From positions 1 to 64,000 of the forward strand of contig SVFL01000007.1 in NCBI GenBank assembly GCA_015056885.1: DNA of 64,000 nucleotides, read 5' to 3'. A model generated the notes under the pieces. The model was not told where the DNA came from and searched no databases. It saw only the letters and a program-made list of their open reading frames with translations. A program made the position numbers and the translations under genes. Numbering within the stretch: the first letter of the stretch is position 1; each line of letters begins with the position of its first letter. Shown in pieces: positions 18,979 to 27,816 of the stretch. The DNA comes from Lachnospiraceae bacterium. GTDB lineage: Bacteria > Bacillota > Clostridia > Lachnospirales > Lachnospiraceae.

Positions 18979-20274
18979 TTACACTTCAAGTTTTCCCAAC
19001 AGATAATCAATAAACTGCTGAGCAGTTCGTCCGGAAAGTCCTCCGTGGGAAAGTTCCCACTTATTGGCCTCCAGCCAAAGCTCCTGTTCCGGCATATCGA
19101 TACCGGCACGCTCTGCCAGTACTTTCACAATATTGTGGAATTCCTTCTTGTCGGGTGAGCCAAAGTAAATCGTTACACCAAAACGATTTACCAGTGAAAG
19201 TTTCTCCTGAACCGTGTCACCGGTATGCATATCCTGACGGATTTCTTCCCTGTCATTGAAGTTCTCGCGAATGAGATGTCTGCGGTTAGATGTTGCATAA
19301 ATCAATACATTATCCGGCTTTTTCTCCAGACCGCCCTCAATAATCGCTTTTAAATATTTATACTCAATTTCAAACTCTTCAAAACTCAAGTCATCCATAT
19401 AAATAATAAATTTATAGTTGCGATTCTTAATGCGTGCAATTACATCATTTAAATCCTGAAACTGATGCTTATAGACCTCTATAATACGTAGTCCCCTGTC
19501 GTAATATGCGTTGGCAATGGCCTTGATACAGGAGGATTTACCTGTGCCCGCATCACCAAACAAAAGACAGTTATTAGCTTTCTTGCCGTTTACAAATGCC
19601 TCTGTGTTATCTATCAGTTTCTGTTTGGGAATCTCATATCCCACCAAATCATCCAGCTGCACATGGGCAATATTGAGAATAGGATTGATATGTACCCCCT
19701 CCTCATCATGAGCAATACGGAAGGACTTGTGAAGGCCAAATTTTCCCACACCGTATTCCTTGTAGAACTCGGTTAATGTCTCCTTCATCTCCTGGGGTGT
19801 ATTATTCTCACAAAAATGCTCTGCAAGCTCACAAATTCTGGCACAGATTCTCCGATTATAAACCTTGCTCTCCTGACTGCCTGCATCATAATTCTGAATC
19901 AGTGAAAGCTCGGTCACCTGCAGTTTCTCCGCCATAGGCGCAAAATCATAATCATAGAATTCCTTAAAAATCACAATATCATGAAGAGCAGCATCGTTAA
20001 TACTCCCCTCAATGGCCCCTCGAATCTCACAGCTGCGGCTGTAAGTATTCTCGTTGTTTACCAAAAGATTCGCCAGATAGCAGTGCCACAGATTACCTCT
20101 GAATCCATGGCTTCCTGACAACTCCAACAGTTGATGAATGCACTGATACAAAAGTGCTCTCATGTCCTCTATGTTATAATAGTCATCCTCATAATTGGAC
20201 ATCAGCCAAGCCATATCATAAAGAAGTTTCCCGTCCTCAAAATCCCTGTATAAAAGCAGTTCCTGTTCCCGCAT
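18979..20274 (-). CDS. DUF815-family AAA ATPase
   Basis: This 431-residue cytosolic ATPase has a helical N-terminal half (1-200) without a known fold and a C-terminal AAA module: LLFGDAGTGKSS is Walker A, FIIYMDDLSFE Walker B and YATSNRRHLIRENF sensor 1 with its following arginines. DUF815 proteins are found singly in many bacteria and their clients are unknown. AGGAG precedes the ATG, which lies 10 bases after pheA. The position between pheA and ppx is probably transcriptional convenience; no functional link is visible. Confidence 0.87.
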   Translation of the reverse strand: MREQELLLYRDFEDGKLLYDMAWLMSNYEDDYYNIEDMRALLYQCIHQLLELSGSHGFRGNLWHCYLANLLVNNENTYSRSCEIRGAIEGSINDAALHDIVIFKEFYDYDFAPMAEKLQVTELSLIQNYDAGSQESKVYNRRICARICELAEHFCENNTPQEMKETLTEFYKEYGVGKFGLHKSFRIAHDEEGVHINPILNIAHVQLDDLVGYEIPKQKLIDNTEAFVNGKKANNCLLFGDAGTGKSSCIKAIANAYYDRGLRIIEVYKHQFQDLNDVIARIKNRNYKFIIYMDDLSFEEFEIEYKYLKAIIEGGLEKKPDNVLIYATSNRRHLIRENFNDREEIRQDMHTGDTVQEKLSLVNRFGVTIYFGSPDKKEFHNIVKVLAERAGIDMPEQELWLEANKWELSHGGLSGRTAQQFIDYLLGKLEV

Positions 20275-20284
20275 GGTTTCTCTC

Positions 20285-21409
20285 CTAATAATTACCCAAA
20301 ATTTTCATATTTCTGGCCTCATCACGAAGTCCGCGCAAGGCATTTTTCACTGCACCGTCAGCCAGATTCCCCTCAAAATCAACAAAGAAACGATACTCCC
20401 AGTTGCGATCCTCTATAGGACGGCTCTCAATTTTAGTCATATTCAAATTATTATAAATAAAGTGTGACAGCATATGATAAAGGGAACCACTCTGATGAGG
20501 CACCTCAAAACAAATACTGATTTTTCCTGCATCCTTTCGGAACACTTTCTGATTCGTAACAATAATAAATCTGGTAGAATTTGTGCCGGAGTCATTTACG
20601 CCCTTCTGCAATACATCCAAACCATAAATCTGTCCGGCAAGTTCGCTGGCAATAGCTGCCTGTGTCTTGTCCTGCTCTTCTGCCACCTTTCTTGCTGCAA
20701 AAGCATTATTCTGCATGCTTATCTGCTGCCAGGGATGGTCCGCCAGAAAACGCGCACTCTGCATCAGAGACTGAGGATGAGAATATACCTTCTTGATGTC
20801 TGATTTCTGCGCACCGGGCACGCCCAAAAGGCAATGCTCAATGCGGATAATCTGCTCACCTACAATATAATTCTCAAATTCCACCAAAAGGTCATAGATT
20901 TCACTTACAATACCGGCTGTAGAATTCTCAATGGGAAGCACTGCAAAATCAGCGCTTCCCTCATCCAGCGCACTCATCGCATCACGAAAAGTATCTACAT
21001 GAAAACTCTGAATCTCCTCACCAAAATACTGAAGCATGGCTGCCTGAGAATAGGCCCCTTCCGCTCCCTGAAATACCACTCTTGCCTTCTTGGTCTCAAG
21101 CTCGTCCAATCCGATAAAAGGAAGCTTCCCCTGACCGCTCTGCTGAGCAATCATCTGATACTGAAGTTTACGGCTCATGGACATAATCTGCTCAAACAGC
21201 TCCTCCACGCCCCGGGCATTAAATTCATCATGGGTCAATGATTTTACCTTTGCAATTTTCTCCTGCTCCCTGACCTTGTCAAAAACTTTTTTGCCGGTGC
21301 TGATTTTATACTCGGCTACCTGTTTGCAGACATCCATACGTTCCTCATAAAGATTCACAATCTGCGCATCTATTCCGTCTAATTTGTCTCTCAATACTCC
21401 TAAATCCAT
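20285..21409 (-). CDS. pheA: Bifunctional chorismate mutase/prephenate dehydratase
   Basis: PheA converts chorismate to prephenate and then to phenylpyruvate for phenylalanine synthesis. Of 374 residues, about 1-85 are the AroQ mutase (LRDKLDGIDAQIVNLYEERM), about 110-285 the dehydratase (VVFQGAEGAYSQAA, VLPIENSTAGIV, GTNSTRFIIV with the catalytic Thr-Arg) and 295-365 a regulatory ACT domain with ESRPIEDRNWEYRFF. The usual GAL motif of the ACT domain is GSL here. AAGGAG before ATG 21409 fixes the start; the track's 60-residue extension runs through the leader hairpin. Phenylalanine feedback through the ACT domain is expected. Confidence 0.95.
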   Translation of the reverse strand: MDLGVLRDKLDGIDAQIVNLYEERMDVCKQVAEYKISTGKKVFDKVREQEKIAKVKSLTHDEFNARGVEELFEQIMSMSRKLQYQMIAQQSGQGKLPFIGLDELETKKARVVFQGAEGAYSQAAMLQYFGEEIQSFHVDTFRDAMSALDEGSADFAVLPIENSTAGIVSEIYDLLVEFENYIVGEQIIRIEHCLLGVPGAQKSDIKKVYSHPQSLMQSARFLADHPWQQISMQNNAFAARKVAEEQDKTQAAIASELAGQIYGLDVLQKGVNDSGTNSTRFIIVTNQKVFRKDAGKISICFEVPHQSGSLYHMLSHFIYNNLNMTKIESRPIEDRNWEYRFFVDFEGNLADGAVKNALRGLRDEARNMKILGNY

Positions 21410-21433
21410 TACTTTCTCCTTTTCTTTTGAATG

Positions 21434-21498
21434 GGGCTTGGAGTAGTTCCGGGGGAGGGTGGTATATATCACCCTCCCTCCTGGACTATCCCAAGCCC
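21434..21498 (-). promoter_or_regulatory. Long leader hairpin before pheA, possible attenuator
   Basis: The transcript would fold GGGCTTGG...CCAAGCCC as an outer stem with AGGGAGGGTG...CCACCCTCCC as an inner stem around ATATATA, in total about 25 paired bases over 65. It ends 24 bases before the pheA start codon. There is no T-run after it, and no T-box sequence or phenylalanine-rich leader peptide that I can see. A tiny ORF MKICL with a ribosome site lies between promoter and hairpin. Confidence 0.6.
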
Positions 21499-21560
21499 AC
21501 TTGTTCAAAAGGTAAATTCTCTGTGATATTAAAGGCAAATTTTCATTTCCTTCTCGTTCT

Positions 21561-21589
21561 ATTTTATAACAAATCTGGCTTGATAGCAA
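21561..21589 (-). promoter_or_regulatory. Candidate pheA promoter
   Basis: TTGCTA and TAAAAT are spaced 17 bases on the reverse strand. Its -35 box overlaps that of the divergent DUF5050 promoter, so the two promoters are back to back. Confidence 0.5.
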
Positions 21590-21608
21590 GTAAAATACAG
21601 TGTATACT
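21580..21608 (+). promoter_or_regulatory. Promoter of the DUF5050 gene
   Basis: TTGATA, 17 bases, TATACT on the plus strand, about 80 bases before the start codon. It is stronger than the opposing pheA promoter with which it shares -35 bases. Confidence 0.65.
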
Positions 21609-21689
21609 AAATGGGATAAATGTAGATTTGCATATGTCAGTACAAGAAGATTGAAACACTCATGTTTTCATGAGCAAGAGGAGAAATGT

Positions 21690-22712
21690 ATGGCTAAGGA
21701 TGGAAAAAAGCAGAAGCGTTCTTATATCATAACAGGGATTATTGCGGGGGTTGTTGTTGCGTTGTTGGTTGTGGGCGCATTTTTTTCGGACAGGGTGACT
21801 TCCAATCCTCCCGGAACAATTGGCAATACAGCAGGCAATCTGAATAATGCAGGATTGTTCTGCGAATATAACGACACAGTTTATTTCTCCAATCCGTTAG
21901 ACAACGGCACTCTTTATGCCATGAACCCGGATGAAACGAACATTCGCAAGCTAAATTCCATGCAGGTGAGAAATATTCTGGCCGGTGGCGATTACTTATA
22001 CTATTTTCAGCTTAAATCCGGCGATACTACCGGTTTTGGCACCGTAGCTAACACACATGCTTTTAATCGTTGTAATTTGAAGGGCGAACAAGCAGTAACC
22101 ATCACCCGCGATGTAGTAGTATCCGGTCAGCTTATAGATGATTATCTGTATCTGCTTACTGCCGGAAAAACGCAACCTTCTTTTTACAAAATTAAGACAG
22201 ATAAAACCAACAAGACAGAACTGGCCAACTACTCCATCAATCCCGCCAGTGTCTCCAACGGCATAATTTACTACAACGGAACCCAGGATAATCATGCCCT
22301 GTACCGTTTGAATACTGCCAACGATGTAGCAGAAGAAATCTGGGCAGGCAATCTATGGAATCCCGTGATAAATGGCGACTATATTTATTACATGGATTTG
22401 GTTTCCGATTACAAACTGTGTCGCTACTCGCTTTCCACTCAAACCAGCGAAGTACTTACCCATGACCGCGTAGACTGCTTTAATGTAGGCTCAGGCTATA
22501 TTTACTATCAGACCAACGATGCAACGAATCCGCAATTAAAATGCATGCACACGGACGGCAGCAATGTAATCACCGTTGCAAATGGTATTTTCAGCAACAT
22601 CAATATGACTTCCCAATATGTATATTTTCAAGAATTTGATGTAGAAGCCAGCCTCTATCACTGCAGATTGGGCAGCGACAGAGCAACGCTCTTTTCCATG
22701 GATAATCAATAA
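21690..22712 (+). CDS. DUF5050 membrane-anchored beta-propeller-like protein
   Basis: The 340-residue protein has a basic N-terminus (MAKDGKKQKRS), one membrane helix (about 14-34) and an external domain of repeated units such as NDTVYFSN, GDYLYYFQL, NGIIYYNG, GDYIYYMDL and SGYIYYQTN. This G-x-IYY repeat, about every 45 residues, is the DUF5050 pattern and predicts a six-bladed beta-propeller outside the cell. Function is unknown; carbohydrate or peptidoglycan contact is a guess. GAGGAG before ATG 21690 sets the start. It is a single gene with its own promoter and a terminator shared with the opposing ArsR unit. Confidence 0.82.
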   Translation: MAKDGKKQKRSYIITGIIAGVVVALLVVGAFFSDRVTSNPPGTIGNTAGNLNNAGLFCEYNDTVYFSNPLDNGTLYAMNPDETNIRKLNSMQVRNILAGGDYLYYFQLKSGDTTGFGTVANTHAFNRCNLKGEQAVTITRDVVVSGQLIDDYLYLLTAGKTQPSFYKIKTDKTNKTELANYSINPASVSNGIIYYNGTQDNHALYRLNTANDVAEEIWAGNLWNPVINGDYIYYMDLVSDYKLCRYSLSTQTSEVLTHDRVDCFNVGSGYIYYQTNDATNPQLKCMHTDGSNVITVANGIFSNINMTSQYVYFQEFDVEASLYHCRLGSDRATLFSMDNQ

Positions 22713-22724
22713 CTTATAAACACA

Positions 22725-22768
22725 AAAAATGAGAGGCCGCCGTTACACGCAACTAAGCCTCTCATTTT
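22725..22768. terminator. Bidirectional terminator
   Basis: AAATGAGAGGC pairs with GCCTCTCATTT, flanked by A and T runs on both sides. It lies between the converging DUF5050 and ArsR-family genes and can serve both. Confidence 0.82.
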
Positions 22769-22789
22769 ATATTCTGCCAATTCATTTTT

Positions 22790-23134
22790 CTATTCCTCTA
22801 TATGGTCTAATCCCTGACTTAAAATAGTCACAATATGTCCATCCGCCAAGGAATAAAATATGGTTTTACCCTCTCTTCTGTTCTTCACCAGGTCCATCTG
22901 TTTTAAGACGCGAAGTTGATGAGAAATAGCCGACTGTGACATATTGAGAAGAGATGCTATGTCATAGACACACATTTCCGAACACAAAAGGACATAGAGG
23001 ATCTTTAGTCTGGTCACATCGCCAAACACTTTAAAGAACTCTCCCAAATCCTGCAATTCCTCTGCAGGCGGCATTTTATCATCCACTTTTTTAATTGTTT
23101 CTTCATCCAAATGCAAGTATGTATTTTCTTCCAT
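22790..23134 (-). CDS. ArsR/SmtB-family metal-sensing repressor
   Basis: A 114-residue winged-helix repressor. The recognition helix region is LNMSQSAISHQLRVLKQMDLV, followed by the wing NRREGKTIFYSL. The alpha-5 zinc site is complete: DGH, ten residues, then HIEE, fitting DxHx10HxxE of SmtB and CzrA. CVYD in the recognition-helix lead could in addition supply a thiolate as in cadmium and arsenic sensors. It therefore probably releases DNA when Zn(II) or Co(II) binds. It is the last gene of the folate run, 14 bases after folBK; no transporter gene is adjacent, so its target lies elsewhere, perhaps the ZIP/CobW genes at 38-42 kb. Confidence 0.88.
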   Translation of the reverse strand: MEENTYLHLDEETIKKVDDKMPPAEELQDLGEFFKVFGDVTRLKILYVLLCSEMCVYDIASLLNMSQSAISHQLRVLKQMDLVKNRREGKTIFYSLADGHIVTILSQGLDHIEE

Positions 23135-23148
23135 AATTTTCCCTCTGA

Positions 23149-23970
23149 CTATTTCTCAAGCCCATCCAAAAGCTGTGTTACCGTTTTCCCAAGAAGGGGA
23201 TGGCGATAATTCGGCGCAATCTGACTCAATGGTTTTAAAACAAATTCCCGATTCTCCATATCCACATGGGGTATTATCAATTCGTCGTCTTCATAAACCA
23301 GTTTATCATAAAATACAATATCAATATCAAGTGTTCTGGGGCCCCAATGCACCTCTCTGACACGCTCTGCCTTATACTCCAGCTCATGAATATAATCAAG
23401 CAACTCCTTGGGTGTCATAAGCGTACGGACTTGTACCGCAGTATTCAAAAACACATCCTGCTCCACATTTCCATACGGTTCTGTCTCCAACACATCTGCT
23501 GTCTGTAGCAGCTGAATTTGTTCATGACTATTCAAACCATCAATGCCAAGTTTTAGAAAACTCCTTTTGTCTCCCATGTTAGATCCCAACGACAAATATG
23601 CATAATGCCAACTTCTGCTGATACACACGGATACCGATTCAAAGTTAAGCTGCATAGGTGCATGTGGTTTTCTAATTTCCAAATCAACCTGACTGATTCT
23701 GTCAAAATTCAAGAGAATCCGGTTTGCCAAATTCTCTGCTACACTCTCAATCAGATTATAGTTTTTCTCCTGCATCTCTTTTACTATAAAATCACAGACC
23801 TCGCTGTAATTAGTAGAGAAACTCAAATCATCGGACAATCCTGCCGTTCTGGTCTCTGTATAAAGAACAGCATTCACATAAAAATACTGCCCCTTTTCCT
23901 TCTCCTCCTGAAAAACACCATGATAAGCATACACTTCCAGATTGTCAATTCTGATTTGATCCATTGTCAT
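23149..23970 (-). CDS. folBK: Fused dihydroneopterin aldolase and HPPK (FolB-FolK)
   Basis: Two successive folate enzymes on one 273-residue chain. Residues 1-118 are FolB (IRIDNLEVYAYHGVFQEEK, with FSTNYSEVCDFI and NLIESVAENLA), which cleaves dihydroneopterin. Residues 123-273 are FolK (YLSLGSNMGDKRSFL, FLNTAVQVRT, WGPRTLDIDIVFYD), which pyrophosphorylates 6-hydroxymethyl-dihydropterin. The ATG overlaps the folP stop (ATGA), with AAGGAG upstream, so translation is coupled. The fusion is common in Clostridia. Confidence 0.94.
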   Translation of the reverse strand: MTMDQIRIDNLEVYAYHGVFQEEKEKGQYFYVNAVLYTETRTAGLSDDLSFSTNYSEVCDFIVKEMQEKNYNLIESVAENLANRILLNFDRISQVDLEIRKPHAPMQLNFESVSVCISRSWHYAYLSLGSNMGDKRSFLKLGIDGLNSHEQIQLLQTADVLETEPYGNVEQDVFLNTAVQVRTLMTPKELLDYIHELEYKAERVREVHWGPRTLDIDIVFYDKLVYEDDELIIPHVDMENREFVLKPLSQIAPNYRHPLLGKTVTQLLDGLEK

Positions 23971-24821
23971 AATGCTCTCCTTCGTCCTAAAATTGTTTCC
24001 GCCATATGAATGGCTCTCACATTCTCTTTAATATCATGAACACGCACAAAACTAATGTCCTTCATCACCGCCATTACAGTAGTTGTCAGAGTTCCTTCCA
24101 GTCGCTCTTCCGTAGGCAAATCCAAAGTCAGACCTATCACTGACTTTCTGCTACATCCCAACAGCACCGGACACCCCAAATCATTGAATTGCTCCATGCA
24201 GTTCAAAATCATCAGATTATCCTCATAACTTTTTGCAAATCCCACTCCGGGATCTAAGATAATCTTATCTTTGGCAATTCCCGCCTTTGCTGCCAGTTCC
24301 AGACTTTCTCTCAGATCATCCTTCACATCCTCTACAAGGCTATGATAATCTGCCTGTTTTCGGTTATGCATCAGGCAACAGGACACACCCTCTCGGGCTA
24401 TTAGAGTCGCCATATCCGGATTATACTTTAAGCCCCAGATATCGTTAATCATATCTGCTCCGGCTGCAATCCCGGCCTCTGCAACTTTGCTCTTATAAGT
24501 ATCCAGTGAAACAGGAATGGCAAATTCTTTCTTGATTGCAGTGATTACAGGAGCAATACGAACAATCTCCTCCTCATCGGACAACTGCGTATATCCGGGC
24601 CTTGTAGACTCTCCGCCCACATCAATGATATCTGCCCCCTCCGCAATCATCTGCTCCACATGGCGAAGCGCCGCATCGCGATCTGTCCACTTGCCACCAT
24701 CCGAAAAAGAATCCGGTGTAACATTCAATATTCCCATCACATAGGTTCTTCCATGGCGTACAAACTCCCGTCCGCCAATCTGTATATAATTATCTGTCAT
24801 CACCATCTCCATATTTGACAT
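23967..24821 (-). CDS. folP: Dihydropteroate synthase
   Basis: FolP joins p-aminobenzoate to the pterin pyrophosphate and is the sulfonamide target. The 284-residue protein has VMGILNVTPDSFSDGG near 28, IIDVGGESTRPGY near 64, DTYKSKV, NDIWGL, DPGVGFAKS and the Arg-Val-His RVHD near the end. The N-terminus is uncertain: ATG 24821 has a weak AGGTG site and an in-frame ATG at 24800 has GGAG 6 bases before it. It is in the folate operon between the HD gene and folBK. Confidence 0.94.
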   Translation of the reverse strand: MSNMEMVMTDNYIQIGGREFVRHGRTYVMGILNVTPDSFSDGGKWTDRDAALRHVEQMIAEGADIIDVGGESTRPGYTQLSDEEEIVRIAPVITAIKKEFAIPVSLDTYKSKVAEAGIAAGADMINDIWGLKYNPDMATLIAREGVSCCLMHNRKQADYHSLVEDVKDDLRESLELAAKAGIAKDKIILDPGVGFAKSYEDNLMILNCMEQFNDLGCPVLLGCSRKSVIGLTLDLPTEERLEGTLTTTVMAVMKDISFVRVHDIKENVRAIHMAETILGRRRAL

Positions 24822-24842
24822 GTACCAACACCTGCCACAAGC

Positions 24843-25325
24843 TTAATATCGGATATTCAGATTCTTCTTGCCATCCTTCCAATTACACTCAGACTCCGCC
24901 TTACAGGCAAAACAAGACCGGCTTGCCTTATCTGCCCGATACAAAACACCGCGCAAATCTGCCTCTTTGGCTATACTTTCATCTCGATGACTCAAAATAG
25001 CTTCTACTATTTTGTCAGCCTCCACCTTTTCAAATCCGCAATCCTGCAAAATTTCCGGCGCAATTCGGGCACTTGCCACTTCGTGGGGTATTCCGTCCTC
25101 ATACTGTATATATTTCCCGCAATCATGCAAAAGGGCTGCCGCATAAATCCACTCACGGTTCAAGCCAAGCCCTTCTTCCAGATTAATAATCTCTGCAATT
25201 CTTGCCACATCCAAAAAATGTATCATATTATGGCGGCAAAACTTCCGGTCAGCTTCTGCCTTCTCATTTTCCTGCAAATGCAATCGAAATAATTTATGAT
25301 TTAAAATTCGATCTATTCTGTTCAT
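24843..25325 (-). CDS. HD-domain phosphohydrolase with C-terminal Cys cluster
   Basis: A 160-residue HD-superfamily protein: HNMIHFLDVARIAEI supplies the first His, LLHDCGKYIQY the HD pair, and ILSHRDESI a further ligand. The C-terminus has SCFACKAESECNW, three cysteines in CxxCx5C that could bind zinc or a cluster. The gene sits inside the folate operon between folE and folP. No Nudix-type FolQ is present here, so this phosphohydrolase is a candidate for removing phosphates from dihydroneopterin triphosphate. That role is an inference from position only. Confidence 0.8.
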   Translation of the reverse strand: MNRIDRILNHKLFRLHLQENEKAEADRKFCRHNMIHFLDVARIAEIINLEEGLGLNREWIYAAALLHDCGKYIQYEDGIPHEVASARIAPEILQDCGFEKVEADKIVEAILSHRDESIAKEADLRGVLYRADKASRSCFACKAESECNWKDGKKNLNIRY

Positions 25326-25334
25326 ATATTCCGC

Positions 25335-25892
25335 CTATACATGCAACAGCTGGAAAAATTGATTCTGCAGTGCTGCATTATCCTCAAATACACCTCTTGT
25401 GGCAATGCTTACCGTCTTACTTCCGGGTTTTTTCACTCCACGCATGGTCATACACATATGCTCTGCCTCTGCCACTACCATCACACCCTGCGGTGAGAGA
25501 CAATCCATAATCGCATCCGCAATCTGAGCTGTCATCTGCTCCTGAAGCTGAAGTCTCTTGGCGAAAACCTCCACAGTCCGTGCCAGCTTACTAAGCCCGA
25601 CCACCTTCCCATTGGGGATATATGCTACATGAACCTTTCCATAGAATGGCAGCATATGATGCTCGCACATGGAATAAAACACGATATCTTTTTCCAGCAC
25701 CATTTCATTGTTGTCCACAGTAAAAACCTTGGATAAATGCTCCTCGGGCTTCTCATCCATGCCACTCATAATCTCAGCATACATTCTGGCGATACGTTCC
25801 GGCGTATCCACCAGTCCCTCCCGGTTCACATCCTCTCCAATACCTTCCAGCAAAAGCTTTACCGCTTCTTTTATCTTGTCCTGATCTACCAT
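25335..25892 (-). CDS. folE: GTP cyclohydrolase I
   Basis: FolE turns GTP into 7,8-dihydroneopterin triphosphate, the first step of folate synthesis. The 185-residue protein has [17 protein letters not shown], the zinc site [14 protein letters not shown], the loop [13 protein letters not shown] and a second zinc Cys in HMCMTMRGV. All catalytic residues are present. It starts 6 bases after folC and ends 9 bases before the HD gene. Confidence 0.96.
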   Translation of the reverse strand: MVDQDKIKEAVKLLLEGIGEDVNREGLVDTPERIARMYAEIMSGMDEKPEEHLSKVFTVDNNEMVLEKDIVFYSMCEHHMLPFYGKVHVAYIPNGKVVGLSKLARTVEVFAKRLQLQEQMTAQIADAIMDCLSPQGVMVVAEAEHMCMTMRGVKKPGSKTVSIATRGVFEDNAALQNQFFQLLHV

Positions 25893-25898
25893 GTTTCT

Positions 25899-27206
25899 TT
25901 ACCTTTCCACTATTCTGATAAGCCTGCCCAGATAAGACAGGGAACCAAACGCCAAAATCACATCCTCCGGTCCTGCCAAAAGACGCGCCATTTCCACTGC
26001 CTCCTCCAGACTATCCACTGCCGTAACATTGGTATGTACCTTTGCAATTTCCTGTGCCAATTCATATGCTCCCATTGCTCTTGGATTATCCGGCGGTGTT
26101 ATAGTGATAATCTGATCTGCATAATGATGGGTCAGTTCAATCACTTTGTCAAATTCCTTGTCTCTTAATATCCCCATTATATAAATAATTCTTCTGTTTG
26201 TAAAATAAAATTCAATGGATCTTGCCAGTTTTCTCGCTGCATCTTCATTGTGGGCACCATCCACTACAAACAAAGGTTTCTTGCCAACAATCGAAAACCG
26301 GCCGAGCCAAACAGTCTCCCTAAGTCCCTTTCGTATGGCATTTTCAGTGATATAATATCCCTTTTGTTGTAATACACGTACAGTCTCTATGGCAAGCAAT
26401 GCATTCTCCGGCTGAACGGTTCCTGCCAGATGAATTTCCAACTGCTTCATCTCAAATCCGTCTGTACCTATATAATCAAACTTCTGACATTCCATATTTC
26501 TTCCGGTACCTTGTTTTAAATTGACAATGCAATCCACCTCTGCCACATGAAGAGAGCACTTTTTTTCTGCCGCCACACGTTCTATGACTTCCATGACTTC
26601 ATCCTTTTGCATTGCGGAAACGACCTCACATCCGGGCTTAATAATCCCTGCTTTCTGCTCTGCAATCGCCTCTAAGTTTTCTCCAAGAAACTTCATATGG
26701 TCCATACTAACAGATGCCAGCACCGCCACCTCTGTATTTTGAATCAGATTCGTAGCATCCAAAAGACCTCCCATCCCTGTCTCCAGCACTACAATATCGC
26801 ATCCCTGTTTCTCAAAATACCAAAAGCCAAGTGCCGTCTCCACCTCAAATGGTGTAGGGTGAGGCATCCCTTCTTCAGTCATCTTGTCGCATGCTTCCCG
26901 AATCAGTTCCACGCCCTCACACAGAGCATCCTTAGTGATATTTCTGCCGTTTACCTGAATACGCTCCCGGTATTCAAATATCGTTGGAGAAATATATCTC
27001 CCCACCCGATAACCGGCAGCTTTCAAAATCGTAGAAATATATGCTAATGCAGAACCTTTGCCATTGGTACCGGCAATGTGTACAAACTTCAACCGTTCCT
27101 GAGGATTTCCAATCAGTCTGCACAACTCTATAATGCTATCAAGCCCCGGTACAATACCATAAGACTGAATGCCCTCTATATAATCAAGTGCCTCCTGATA
27201 CTTCAT
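25899..27206 (-). CDS. folC: Folylpolyglutamate synthase/dihydrofolate synthase
   Basis: FolC adds glutamate to dihydropteroate and folates. The 435-residue Mur-ligase-type protein has the P-loop HIAGTNGKGSALAYIS, the LETGMGGLLDATN motif, SMDHMKFLG and the C-terminal VVDGAHNEDAARKLA. ATG 27206 has GGAG nine bases upstream; the track start is a TTG ten codons earlier and unlikely. It is the first gene of the folate run folC-folE-HD-folP-folBK. Confidence 0.94.
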   Translation of the reverse strand: MKYQEALDYIEGIQSYGIVPGLDSIIELCRLIGNPQERLKFVHIAGTNGKGSALAYISTILKAAGYRVGRYISPTIFEYRERIQVNGRNITKDALCEGVELIREACDKMTEEGMPHPTPFEVETALGFWYFEKQGCDIVVLETGMGGLLDATNLIQNTEVAVLASVSMDHMKFLGENLEAIAEQKAGIIKPGCEVVSAMQKDEVMEVIERVAAEKKCSLHVAEVDCIVNLKQGTGRNMECQKFDYIGTDGFEMKQLEIHLAGTVQPENALLAIETVRVLQQKGYYITENAIRKGLRETVWLGRFSIVGKKPLFVVDGAHNEDAARKLARSIEFYFTNRRIIYIMGILRDKEFDKVIELTHHYADQIITITPPDNPRAMGAYELAQEIAKVHTNVTAVDSLEEAVEMARLLAGPEDVILAFGSLSYLGRLIRIVER

Positions 27207-27336
27207 CCCTTGTGTCTCCTTATTACTCTTCTTCAATTCGAAAATCTGTATATTTCTCGCAGAGGATGACCATACTAACTCTAACTGTCAAGTCTTTTTG
27301 TGGTCTTGTCGGCCATTTTTATTTGCGAGGTATCCT

Positions 27337-27816
27337 ATGCGACAACACACTTTTCCTATGTTTTTTTCACTCAAACAATTTTATGGTGATTTCCTGCGTT
27401 GCGGTCTCTTTGGCTGGTGCATGGAAATCCTTTTCACTGCCTTTCATGCATTTCGACGTCGCGACCTGCGCCTAAAAGGGACTACCTCTATTTGGATGTT
27501 CCCCATCTACGGCTGCGCAGCTTTCCTGAAACCCATTTTTATTCTGCTTCGAAAAACATCTTTTCTTTTTCGTGGTCTCACCTATATGAGCCTGATTTTC
27601 TCAGCCGAATACATTTCCGGCCGCCTGCTGGAACGCTACAGACTTTGCCCCTGGGACTATAGTCACAGCCGCTATCACATCAGACGTGTTATCCGTTTGG
27701 ACTATGCCCCCTTTTGGTTTGCCATAGGACTCGTTTTCGAACATTTGCTTATGCATACACAGTTACAGGACGAAACCCCACAGATTTCGTCCCGTTTTCA
27801 TGCCAAATCTCATTAA
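27337..27816 (+). CDS. DUF1113/CmpB-type putative ABC-transporter membrane protein
   Basis: A 159-residue membrane protein with four predicted helices and the family hallmarks GLFGWCMEI, TTSIWMFPIYGCAAF, SAEYISGRLLER and CPWDYSH. These are small membrane proteins annotated as ABC-transporter type IV on weak grounds, so the function is open. GAGG lies six bases before ATG 27337. Its stop overlaps by 4 bases the end of the converging PH-domain gene. Confidence 0.83.
   Translation: MRQHTFPMFFSLKQFYGDFLRCGLFGWCMEILFTAFHAFRRRDLRLKGTTSIWMFPIYGCAAFLKPIFILLRKTSFLFRGLTYMSLIFSAEYISGRLLERYRLCPWDYSHSRYHIRRVIRLDYAPFWFAIGLVFEHLLMHTQLQDETPQISSRFHAKSH

Noticed and set aside
21410-21589. 60-residue N-terminal extension of PheA
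   Set aside because: It runs through the leader hairpin, and a strong ribosome site and the mutase start lie at 21409.
21434-21600. T-box or phenylalanine leader peptide for pheA
   Set aside because: No T-box consensus and no run of Phe codons; the only short ORF with a ribosome site encodes MKICL.
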